Under the pieces are notes generated by a model that did not search any database, was not told the origin of the DNA, and saw only the letters and a program-made list of their open reading frames with translations. Shown here in pieces: positions 7,443 to 12,600 of a stretch of DNA of 14,577 nt. The stretch lies in the NCBI GenBank assembly GCA_964634885.1, contig CAZWLN010000081.1:1-14577 (forward strand). Reading direction: 5' to 3'. Both the position numbers and the translations under genes were made by a program. This DNA comes from DAINRZ01 sp964634885. GTDB lineage: Bacteria > Bacteroidota > Ignavibacteria > Kapaibacteriales > UBA2268. Within the stretch, counting starts at the first letter, position 1. Every line of letters starts with the position of its first letter.

Positions 7443-7922
7443 TCATTTGAATATATGCAATGACTCAATATTGATGGATAGTAAAGTAGTAGTCAGCATC
7501 CGTCCCAGTATCTGGTGGCCGTCCTCGGTTGTCGTAACTGCCACAATTGGGATATTGGACAGCGTACTATTTGCCCTCAGGAAGACTTGCTTATTAGCTG
7601 TTAAAGGGGTGTCCAATGTAAACTCTCCCATTGTTTGCAGGGTGGTACGCTCTCCCGTTTTCGCCGTCAATGCAACTATCCCCATGCACGGCCTTTTATC
7701 GGTGCTTAAGTTGGTTGCAAGATAGACTTTCCCATCAATTATACATCTGGGTTGCCCTCTCACAACGTCCTCCCCCGCTTTAAATGCAGCAAGGCCTTGT
7801 CCCTTGCTAAGCTTTAACTTGTCCAATTCATCCTCTTCAATGAATTTGACGCCTTTGTAGTCTATTCCTAAAACGTTATGAATGCCGTTAATGCTTTTGT
7901 ATTTGTGTTTTACCCATGGCAT
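7443..7922 (-). CDS. Beta-rich protein resembling phage spike/decoration modules
   Basis: 159 residues, unnamed family. The N-terminal 45 residues are charged (MPWVKHKYKSINGIHNVLG ... DELDKLKLSKG). The rest follows a pattern often seen in small phage virion proteins such as trimeric spike tips and capsid decoration proteins: AFKAGEDVVRGQP, then GKVYLAT, then MGIVALTAKTGERTTLQTMGE, then PLTANKQVFLRANSTLS, then QILGRMLTTTLLSINIE. That is an entry strand, a vYLA strand, a vGia strand with a G-x-x-x-T-x-Q-x-x-G turn, a plyL strand, and a final vGxxLxxxxLxI strand. This is pattern memory, not a search result. AAGGAAAGGA precedes the ATG at 7922. It is the last gene of the element operon. It could instead be a secreted host-surface protein, but no signal peptide is visible. 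Confidence 0.75.
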   Translation of the reverse strand: MPWVKHKYKSINGIHNVLGIDYKGVKFIEEDELDKLKLSKGQGLAAFKAGEDVVRGQPRCIIDGKVYLATNLSTDKRPCMGIVALTAKTGERTTLQTMGEFTLDTPLTANKQVFLRANSTLSNIPIVAVTTTEDGHQILGRMLTTTLLSINIESLHIFK

Positions 7923-7963
7923 AGGTTTTTCCTTTCCTTAATGATAATGTAGTTTATTATGGT

Positions 7964-8164
7964 TTACAATTCTATGAAATTCATAGTAATAAAATATGCC
8001 CTTTTGTTGCTATGTTTTGCCTTCAATTGTTCATACTCTTCTTTCGTCAATACATCCCCATCGGGGCCTGTTATTGTCCCGTCGGTATCAATCGTGCAAA
8101 AAGTCCAGACAAAAGGCTTAACCCGCTCTTCTAATTCCTTTACCCGCTCTTCCAGTGTTGGCAT
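7964..8164 (-). CDS. Small LEER-heptad protein, tandem paralogue 1
   Basis: 66 residues from the ATG at 8164; an in-frame ATG at 8173 is only one base from the AAGGGA ribosome-binding site and is less likely. An N-terminal coiled-coil heptad run (MPTLEERVKELEERVKP) is followed by a beta-like segment (TFCTIDTDGTITGPDGDVL), then a helical TKEEYEQLKAK and an aromatic end (YFITMNFIEL). It is clearly homologous to the next gene upstream (8191-8394), with DGDVLTKEEYEQLKAK aligning to GGDVLTKEEYERLKAK. The function is unknown. The heptads suggest oligomers; position before the spike-like gene suggests a shared particle or complex. No catalytic motif is seen. Confidence 0.8.
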   Translation of the reverse strand: MPTLEERVKELEERVKPFVWTFCTIDTDGTITGPDGDVLTKEEYEQLKAKHSNKRAYFITMNFIEL

Positions 8165-8190
8165 GTCAGTCATTCCCTTTCTTGGTTTGG

Positions 8191-8394
8191 TTACAATGTT
8201 TTTCGTGTTATCGTTATGAAATATGCTTTGTTGTCGTTGGCATATTTCGCCTTCAATCGTTCATACTCTTCTTTAGTCAAGACATCCCCGCCGGGGACTG
8301 CTATGACTCCATCAATTGAAATCATACACACTACAAGCACAGGCGGTTTAATCCGGTCTTCCAGTTCCTTAACTCGTTCTTCTAATGTTGCCAT
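8191..8394 (-). CDS. Small LEER-heptad protein, tandem paralogue 2
   Basis: 67 residues from the ATG at 8394, 9 bases after AAGGA; an ATG at 8403 overlaps the stop of the upstream gene and could also serve. Layout matches its paralogue: coiled coil (MATLEERVKELEDRIKPP), beta-like segment (VLVVCMISIDGVIAVPGGDVL), TKEEYERLKAKYAN helix, then AYFITITRKTL. The two copies share long DNA runs (for example CATACTCTTCTTT on the plus strand), showing duplication within the element and later divergence, strongest in the middle segment. No family was recognised. The open reading frame continues upstream to 8490, but that part overlaps the preceding gene and lacks a start signal. Confidence 0.8.
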   Translation of the reverse strand: MATLEERVKELEDRIKPPVLVVCMISIDGVIAVPGGDVLTKEEYERLKAKYANDNKAYFITITRKTL

Positions 8395-8395
8395 G

Positions 8396-8641
8396 TTAAT
8401 CATTCCTTTCCTTAACTGTGTTTTCAAGATTGTTAATTCTTTCTTCCAACTCCGATTTCTCGTACAATGGGATGTAATTCGATATTGCATAGATTAGCAA
8501 CTTAGCTTTTGCCGGGTCGATTTCATCGGCTTGTATCTGACTCAGCAGCCTTGTATAAAGTCGCCGGGCTGCCTTTAGCGTCTTGACAATGACGACATTA
8601 CCGGGGGTTTCACAATCCTTTGTATTTTCAGTAACTTCCAT
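8396..8641 (-). CDS. Small helical protein with C-terminal LEER coiled coil
   Basis: 81 residues, AAAGGAAAAC upstream of the ATG. It is mostly helical: residues 18-60 (VKTLKAARRLYTRLLSQIQ ... PAKAKLLIYAISNYIPLYE) and then a coiled coil (SELEERINNLENTVKERND). The overall look (helix pair, 'ADEIDPAKA', then a leucine heptad tail) resembles small proteins found in many prophages near packaging or replication genes, but no family was assigned. The C-terminal heptads are similar to the N-termini of the two downstream paralogues, so the three could interact. Its stop overlaps the possible ATG of the next gene, indicating coupled translation. It is separated from the ATPase gene by the GGTA inverted repeat. 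Confidence 0.8.
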   Translation of the reverse strand: MEVTENTKDCETPGNVVIVKTLKAARRLYTRLLSQIQADEIDPAKAKLLIYAISNYIPLYEKSELEERINNLENTVKERND

Positions 8642-8674
8642 CTTGTTTTCCTTTCAAATTCTATAATAATAATT

Positions 8675-8726
8675 TAGGTAGGTAGGTAGATTTATTAGGG
8701 TTTTCTACCTACCTACCTTCTACCTA
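8675..8726. repeat. (GGTA)n inverted repeat between ATPase and small genes
   Basis: AGGTAGGTAGGTAGA (8676-8690) and its exact reverse complement (8704-8718) flank a 13-base loop; a further partial copy (TCTACCTA) continues to 8726 and contains the ATPase stop codon. The 15-bp stem would be very stable in DNA or RNA. No T run follows on the minus strand, so it is not a typical terminator. It could be an attenuator, RNA-processing site, iteron-like replication origin or recognition site. Confidence 0.85.
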
Positions 8727-9878
8727 AAACGGTTCTTCATCGTCATCAGGCAGCGCCGTTTTCGCAAACTCTGCATTGAAGTAATACATTTTCTTATCTG
8801 CATCCCGGTAGATAATACCCCTGTCTGAATATTCCTTTAGCTTTGCTTTTGCCGTAAACGAAGATTTTCCGGTTCTTTCGGTGTAACGGTTAACAAAATC
8901 TGTATGCCTGCATCCAGCGCCGATTACGTCCCGGATAATGTCAACGTTCGCCGTGTCTTTTGCCGTGTCCCCTTCATCTTTTGGTAGCAAGTCCGTTTCG
9001 TTACCGGGGCCAGCATAGACAAAATGCAGATGGGTATCGTCGGAAAATTCCAAGACATCCACGAGGCCCTTTTCAGATGAAGAACGGAATTTGGCCTGTT
9101 TCAGGTACTTTCTTCCGCTGTCCTTACTATTGCATACGAAAAAGACATTGTCGGCATAGTTACAGATTTTAGCAGAACCTTCAATATCGTAAATCGACAT
9201 TGGACGGGTTTCTTTGATTTTCGGGGTGTGTGCTATGCAGATCAGGCTAACGTGGTATTGTGAACAAACAGCATTTAGTTTTTTCATCAATATCAGGGCC
9301 TCGGACTGTTCTGTTGACGCCTTCGTTGTCAGATACCCGATATTGTCAATTATTACCATCTTAAGCCCGTACTTTTCGATATAGTACCTTATTGCACTAA
9401 AGAGTGTATCGGGATTGTCGGAAAGGGAATTATCTCTAATATAATAAAAATTGTGGTTCTCTCTCATTCCCTTAATATACTCTCCATCGTAGCAGTACCG
9501 CCCCCCCAGCGTGCCATCCTTGTTTTCAAAGTCAAATAACATGACAGGCGCTGTGGGGTGTTCATTCAGCATACCAAGTATTGGTTCGCCTTTTGAAAAA
9601 CCCTCAGCAATTTGCCATGAGAGGACGCTTTTCCCTGAGCAAGTTTTTCCCACGAGCAAAGTTAGCTCGCCGTCGATAATGTAAGTACCCATTATCTTTT
9701 TCGCCGGGGGCTTGTTGCTTATGTCTTCTAACATTTGGCCCGCCGTCTTTGGTGTCGGGAAACATAAGGCGGATGTTTCGTCGGTAACCGGATGGTTACT
9801 AAGTATTGCCTGTAATGTCTCGGTTGTCAAAGGGGTGTGAGGTGGCAATGGTCTATTGTTGTTTACATTGTTACTCAT
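8724..9878 (-). CDS. RepA/DnaB-like RecA-fold ATPase (AAA_25 type)
   Basis: 384 residues. The centre is a RecA-fold ATPase: Walker A GKTCSGKS at 77-84, Walker B MVIIDN at 174-179, a sensor strand LICIAHTPK (212-220), and a following GSAKICNYADNVFFV strand typical of RepA-like hexameric helicases of plasmids and phages. The C-terminal 70 residues (IIRDVIGAGCRHTDFVNRY ... DRGIIYRDADKKMYYF) look like a winged helix, probably DNA-binding. By family it would load or act as a replicative helicase on element DNA. The start ATG overlaps the primase stop by 8 bases (ATGAGTAA), so the two are translated together. The N-terminal 60 residues are low in order and may bind the primase. It is not classical DnaB, which has another N-terminal domain. 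Confidence 0.9.
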   Translation of the reverse strand: MSNNVNNNRPLPPHTPLTTETLQAILSNHPVTDETSALCFPTPKTAGQMLEDISNKPPAKKIMGTYIIDGELTLLVGKTCSGKSVLSWQIAEGFSKGEPILGMLNEHPTAPVMLFDFENKDGTLGGRYCYDGEYIKGMRENHNFYYIRDNSLSDNPDTLFSAIRYYIEKYGLKMVIIDNIGYLTTKASTEQSEALILMKKLNAVCSQYHVSLICIAHTPKIKETRPMSIYDIEGSAKICNYADNVFFVCNSKDSGRKYLKQAKFRSSSEKGLVDVLEFSDDTHLHFVYAGPGNETDLLPKDEGDTAKDTANVDIIRDVIGAGCRHTDFVNRYTERTGKSSFTAKAKLKEYSDRGIIYRDADKKMYYFNAEFAKTALPDDDEEPF

Positions 9879-10878
9879 ACAATACCCCGTCTCTGAAGTT
9901 CAAAACACTTCCTGTCGTGAAATCGTAAACCGTGGCGTTGGTGTTGCCATAATAAGCTCGACTACATTCCCGGCAGCTCGTGTCAGCATGGAAAGTACCG
10001 ATATAATACCCGGCAATGTCTTCATACTGCTTAGAGTCCTGAATATATCCCGGCAGTGGGAAAACAATCCTGAATCTGTTGTTTTCAGCCGTATGGCTGT
10101 AACTCGTGTATAGGAACATAGCAGATTTTATCTCAGGTCGTCCAATGGCTGCTTCAATCGTCAACCCATCATCGACATCGACGGCTAACACGTCGCCCCC
10201 CGTCCAGTTTCCTTTGCATCTGTTGCCGTTAATCGTACCACAAATAACGGGGAAACCTCTCCCGACGGTGTCGATTAGCTCAGCAACAGTCAGTAAGGCC
10301 GGGGTAAACCTCTTCGTTAATACTGAGTAGTCTTTATAAGGTTCGCCGGTGTGAGGATTGACGTTTTTGTTTATTACGTGCCTGTTGACTGAAACATGGA
10401 AAAGGCGCTGTTTGCCAGCTCCGGGATTGTCGGCAATGACTCGCTTTTCGGCCTCGTACCTTGTTAAGCCTGCATCGTACTCATATATCCCGGCCCGCTC
10501 TTCATCGGCGTCGTCCAAAAACCTAAAACGAATTTCAGTAGTGTCATAGCTAATTGAGACATTCTTTCTTTCATTGTTTACAATGGGTTTCGGCGCTGCC
10601 GTCCAGTTATGATTTAAGCCTTTTACAGGGCCGCTGTAACCGTTTTCACGTGCCAACAATACCAAAGTCCCAAAGTTAACATCTTTAAGCCGTGTGGACA
10701 ATTTACGGCGGTGTTCGTTTGGTGTTTCGTCGGTGAAACGTGAAAGAAGTATGCTAAGGGCTGTTTCGGTGTCGAATGTATTCCCGACGGCTGCAATGGT
10801 TTTTATCCATGTTTCATAATCGGGACGGGCTGAAATATATTGCATTAGTTGTATTGCAAGTTGTGTGTTACTGTCCAT
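9871..10878 (-). CDS. AEP-type primase-like replication protein
   Basis: 335 residues from the ATG at 10878, preceded by CCGGAG; the frame also extends to a TTG at 10902. N-terminal residues 5-85 resemble the PriCT-2 helical domain (YETWIKTIAAVGN ... LLSRF ... LVLLARENGY). The C-terminal 130 residues have an archaeo-eukaryotic primase pattern: acidic motif AVDVDDG (232-238), TSYSHT (258-263) with NNRFRIVFPLPG, and D299 followed by SCRECSRAYYGN (301-312). Such proteins make primers to start replication of plasmids, phages and satellites. The helical domain precedes the catalytic domain here, opposite to the more common order. The start overlaps the end of the small basic gene, and the stop overlaps the ATPase start. 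The exact AEP subfamily is uncertain. Confidence 0.82.
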   Translation of the reverse strand: MDSNTQLAIQLMQYISARPDYETWIKTIAAVGNTFDTETALSILLSRFTDETPNEHRRKLSTRLKDVNFGTLVLLARENGYSGPVKGLNHNWTAAPKPIVNNERKNVSISYDTTEIRFRFLDDADEERAGIYEYDAGLTRYEAEKRVIADNPGAGKQRLFHVSVNRHVINKNVNPHTGEPYKDYSVLTKRFTPALLTVAELIDTVGRGFPVICGTINGNRCKGNWTGGDVLAVDVDDGLTIEAAIGRPEIKSAMFLYTSYSHTAENNRFRIVFPLPGYIQDSKQYEDIAGYYIGTFHADTSCRECSRAYYGNTNATVYDFTTGSVLNFRDGVLYE

Positions 10879-11059
10879 AAGGTAAACTCCGGATTTCGTC
10901 AAGACTCAATTTCTTAAGTCCAAATTTCTTTCTAAGCAGGTCGTAATCAATCCTGTCCGTTACGTCGCCTTGTGTGTTGCTATTGCTCAGCAAAGACAAT
11001 CGTTCCCTGTGCTTCCGAACCTTAGCTTTATGTTTCCATCGAGCCTGTTTGCTATTCAT
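10868..11059 (-). CDS. Small basic protein of the replication operon
   Basis: 63 residues from the ATG at 11059, chosen because AAGGGGG lies 6 bases upstream and the ATG overlaps the HTH gene stop (ATGAATAG). The N-terminal half is strongly basic (MNSKQARWKHKAKVRKHRER), suggesting nucleic-acid binding; the second half (RIDYDLLRKKFGLKKLSLDEIRSL) is amphipathic helix. No family recognised. Its end overlaps the primase start, so it is translated in a chain with HTH protein, primase and ATPase. A role as replication accessory or origin-binding factor is a guess from charge and context. Confidence 0.75.
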   Translation of the reverse strand: MNSKQARWKHKAKVRKHRERLSLLSNSNTQGDVTDRIDYDLLRKKFGLKKLSLDEIRSLPYGQ

Positions 11060-11357
11060 TGTCGGCCCCCTTTTCATCGACGGGCCGCATCTCCATTACC
11101 TCTGACAATCTGTAATAATACCTGCCACCAACCTTGTAAAAAGGAATTTTACCAGCGTTTCTCCAGTTGAATATCGTCAGTTTCGTTACCTTCAGTATCT
11201 TGGCAATCTCTTTTGTTGTTAGCTGCTTTTCGTCCTGAGCTTTGACCGGGGACTGCTGAGGGGCCTGTGTATTGATTTGGGGCATGACTTCTGTCAAAAC
11301 CTCGTGAACTGTCTGTTTTATTATATCTAATATTGAAAAATTAAGTGCTTCATGCAT
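11052..11357 (-). CDS. Excisionase/AlpA-like winged HTH regulator
   Basis: 101 residues. AAAAGGAAA lies before the ATG at 11357. An N-terminal helix (FSILDIIKQTVHEVLTEVM) and Gln/Pro linker lead to a MerR-like HTH of the HTH_17/excisionase class at 46-90: QLTTKEIAKILKVTKLTIFN, then WRNAGKIPFYKVGGRYYYRLSEV, the wing and arm being typical of Bacteroidota mobile-element Xis proteins. It likely binds near the attachment sites to direct excision and may also regulate the operon it heads. It is preceded by a 770-base control region with two same-strand promoters and an opposing small RNA. Whether it is the excisionase, the regulator or both cannot be told from sequence. Confidence 0.88.
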   Translation of the reverse strand: MHEALNFSILDIIKQTVHEVLTEVMPQINTQAPQQSPVKAQDEKQLTTKEIAKILKVTKLTIFNWRNAGKIPFYKVGGRYYYRLSEVMEMRPVDEKGADNE

Positions 11358-11430
11358 AATAATTTCCTTTTAATAATTTTCAAATTTTTTCAATATTTTT
11401 ACAAATTTTAACAAATTTTGCAAAAAATGC

Positions 11431-11461
11431 TTGTTTTATCCGGTGGCGTGTGCTATATTTG
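11431..11461 (+). promoter_or_regulatory. Promoter of the antisense small RNA
   Basis: TTG (11431-11433), 20 bases, TATATTTG (11454-11461): a Bacteroidota consensus promoter on the plus strand, opposite to all neighbouring element genes. The predicted start is about 11467. Confidence 0.7.
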
Positions 11462-11466
11462 AGGAT

Positions 11467-11533
11467 TCGTTGTGTCCGCAAACATAAAAGTTTGTGAAAA
11501 AGGCTTTGAACGGCAATTCAAAGCTTTTTTTTT
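11467..11533 (+). ncRNA. Small RNA antisense to the replication operon leader
   Basis: A unit of about 67 bases with its own promoter and terminator. It contains a 5-bp hairpin CAAAC-ATAAAA-GTTTG (11479-11494) and then the terminator hairpin. Minus-strand promoters at 11783-11813 and 11894-11924 would produce a leader that runs through this locus into the excisionase-primase-ATPase operon, so the RNA would be perfectly complementary to that leader. This is the arrangement of countertranscribed RNAs that control plasmid replication, such as CopA and RNAI. A GTG-initiated frame through it is not credible because the terminator lies within it. Confidence 0.65.
11503..11533 (+). terminator. Intrinsic terminator of the small RNA
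   Basis: GCTTTGAA (11503-11510), loop CGGCAA, TTCAAAGC (11517-11524), then nine T. A perfect 8-bp stem extended by an A-T and a G-U pair. It is the strongest intrinsic terminator in the element. Confidence 0.9.
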
Positions 11534-11555
11534 ATTATGTAGTAGCTATGGTGGC

Positions 11556-11735
11556 ATGGACACCCCCAGCAATAAACAGAAAAAGGGGAGTGAATCCCCG
11601 TTAAGATTGATTGAATCTATAATATTGATTGTTGGCTGCTTTGTAAATCTTTTACCTATTGCTTTTCATCCTTATATTGTTCCCCCGCCTTCTTATCTTT
11701 CGCCGTTTCGTTCTGTCATTTTTCCTTTTACTTAA
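11556..11735 (+). CDS. Possible small membrane protein
   Basis: 59 residues from the ATG at 11556. The first 18 residues are polar and basic (MDTPSNKQKKGSESPLRL), then comes one hydrophobic segment (IESIILIVGCFVNLLPIAF) and a Pro/aromatic tail. It is downstream of the small-RNA terminator with no promoter seen, and its ribosome-binding site is weak (GGTGG very close), unlike other genes of the element, which have strong ones. It may be a holin- or toxin-like small membrane peptide, or chance. The opposite strand is the predicted leader of the replication operon. Confidence 0.3.
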   Translation: MDTPSNKQKKGSESPLRLIESIILIVGCFVNLLPIAFHPYIVPPPSYLSPFRSVIFPFT

Positions 11736-11782
11736 CTATGTAAAACCTATAACATTATAGTATTTACACTAAATCCATTATG

Positions 11783-11813
11783 CAAATATACGAAAAAAAA
11801 TGCAAATAACAAA
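11783..11813 (-). promoter_or_regulatory. Promoter P1 of the element operon
   Basis: On the minus strand TTTG (complement of 11810-11813), 19 bases, TATATTTG (complement of 11783-11790): a perfect consensus. The predicted start near 11776 gives a leader of about 420 bases before the excisionase-like gene at 11357. Confidence 0.65.
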
Positions 11814-11893
11814 GAAAAAAGTATAATATGAATAAAAATTAATTTTATTTGTCCTGAAAATTTCATACATTCTTTCTTTTATATCTCATGTTT

Positions 11894-11924
11894 CAAACAT
11901 ACGAAAAATAATGACATCGGCCAA
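11894..11924 (-). promoter_or_regulatory. Promoter P2 of the element operon
   Basis: On the minus strand TTG (complement of 11922-11924), 20 bases, TATGTTTG (complement of 11894-11901). The predicted start is near 11887. P1 and P2 share flanking sequence (plus-strand CAAAyATACGAAAAA), suggesting duplication or a common operator. Confidence 0.55.
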
Positions 11925-11973
11925 CGTAAAAAAAATTTGTTGAAAACTTTCTAAGCCGCTGCTGTTCTGTGTT

Positions 11974-11985
11974 TTGTACGTACAA
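11974..11985. promoter_or_regulatory. 12-bp perfect palindrome, possible operator
   Basis: TTGTACGTACAA is a perfect palindrome in the non-coding control region, upstream of both minus-strand promoters. Such sites often bind dimeric regulators. No other copy was noticed in the window. Confidence 0.35.
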
Positions 11986-12047
11986 TAAAGGCCAAATTGC
12001 TCAGTATTTGCACAGTCAGAGTCATGTTTAGATATGCCTTAGGCCCG

Positions 12048-12124
12048 AAAAACCCCGCCACGGGCTTGTATTACAGTCGAATATTAACCAAATCGACGTA
12101 ACAAAGGGGGTGGCAGGGTTTTTT
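12048..12124. terminator. Large imperfect inverted repeat after the 129-residue gene
   Basis: AAAAACCCCGCCAC (12048-12061) pairs with GTGGCAGGGTTTTTT (12110-12124). The enclosed part pairs again: TTG, TTAC and GTCGA on one side with TCGAC, GTAA and CAA on the other, around a 12-base AT-rich loop. Runs of A and T at the ends make it work as an intrinsic terminator on either strand. It begins 10 bases after the minus-strand stop at 12134, fitting a terminator for that gene. The size is larger than usual, so a cruciform or origin function is an alternative. Confidence 0.65.
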
Positions 12125-12133
12125 CCTGAGCTG

Positions 12134-12523
12134 CTATTCGATTAGACTCAGGAAGTCGGAAAATCTTTCTCCGGCGTGCCAACAATCCCAGTGAACAACT
12201 CCCCGTGTCGGGACGGTTCTCATGTAATGAGTAATGGCATTTTGCAGGATAGAGAAATCCTTCATTACAAGGCTAACATCGACGCCGATATTTTCCAAGT
12301 GTTCCAAGTCTAAGTAACCGAGGACGTCATCCTCAGTTAGCGGGCCTTTGACGTCTAAAATGCCCGTCGCCTTCAGGAAGTCGGCAGCCTGAGTAATTAC
12401 TTCCGGGTGTGGGTCTGTGTAAAAGTCGTAATTAACTTTTACATAGGGTTCTCCCGACGTTGTAACGTTTGGCTTGTCGGTTTGGAAATTGTGTGGTAAT
12501 TTTGCTTTCAGGGACGTATTCAT
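12134..12523 (-). CDS. Protein of unknown function next to the integrase
   Basis: 129 residues with a textbook AAGGAG site 6 bases before the ATG. No family was recognised. The first 25 residues look unstructured (LPHNFQTDKPNVTTSGEPY); the rest is mixed helical, with a Tyr/His/Asp-rich segment (VNYDFYTDPHPEVITQAADF) and a C-terminal stretch with Trp, Cys and His (RGVVHWDCWHAGERFSDFL). No signal peptide, membrane helix or known catalytic motif. It sits 77 bases after the integrase, possibly on the same transcript, and ends at the large inverted repeat. As the only gene outside the replication operon and integrase it is the best candidate for cargo, such as anti-phage or host-interaction function, but nothing in the sequence proves this. 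Confidence 0.8.
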   Translation of the reverse strand: MNTSLKAKLPHNFQTDKPNVTTSGEPYVKVNYDFYTDPHPEVITQAADFLKATGILDVKGPLTEDDVLGYLDLEHLENIGVDVSLVMKDFSILQNAITHYMRTVPTRGVVHWDCWHAGERFSDFLSLIE

Positions 12524-12554
12524 ACGATACTCCTTAGATTATATTGATAATCGG

Positions 12555-12586
12555 CCCCGGCGCTGCTGGTAACAGTCCGGGGTTTT
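12555..12586. other. GC-rich hairpin between integrase and the 129-residue gene
   Basis: CCCCGG (12555-12560) pairs with CCGGGG (12577-12582), with a nested CTG/CAG stem. TTTT follows on the plus strand only. Plus-strand termination fits the shape, but no plus-strand gene lies before it; on the minus strand it would be an intercistronic hairpin that could lower readthrough from the integrase gene. Confidence 0.5.
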
Positions 12587-12600
12587 AGTTAATGCCAAAT

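Noticed and set aside
8395..8490. N-terminal extension of the 67-residue protein up to 8490
   Set aside because: It overlaps the 81-residue gene in another frame and lacks a start signal; the paralogue and the ribosome-binding site support 8394.
7443..8641. Diversity-generating retroelement (variable protein with template repeat)
   Set aside because: There is no reverse transcriptase gene, and the repeated DNA is explained by tandem gene duplication.
11472..11735. 87-codon plus frame starting at GTG 11472
   Set aside because: The perfect terminator at 11503-11533 lies within it and the first 28 codons cover the small RNA. Only the part from ATG 11556 was kept, at low confidence.
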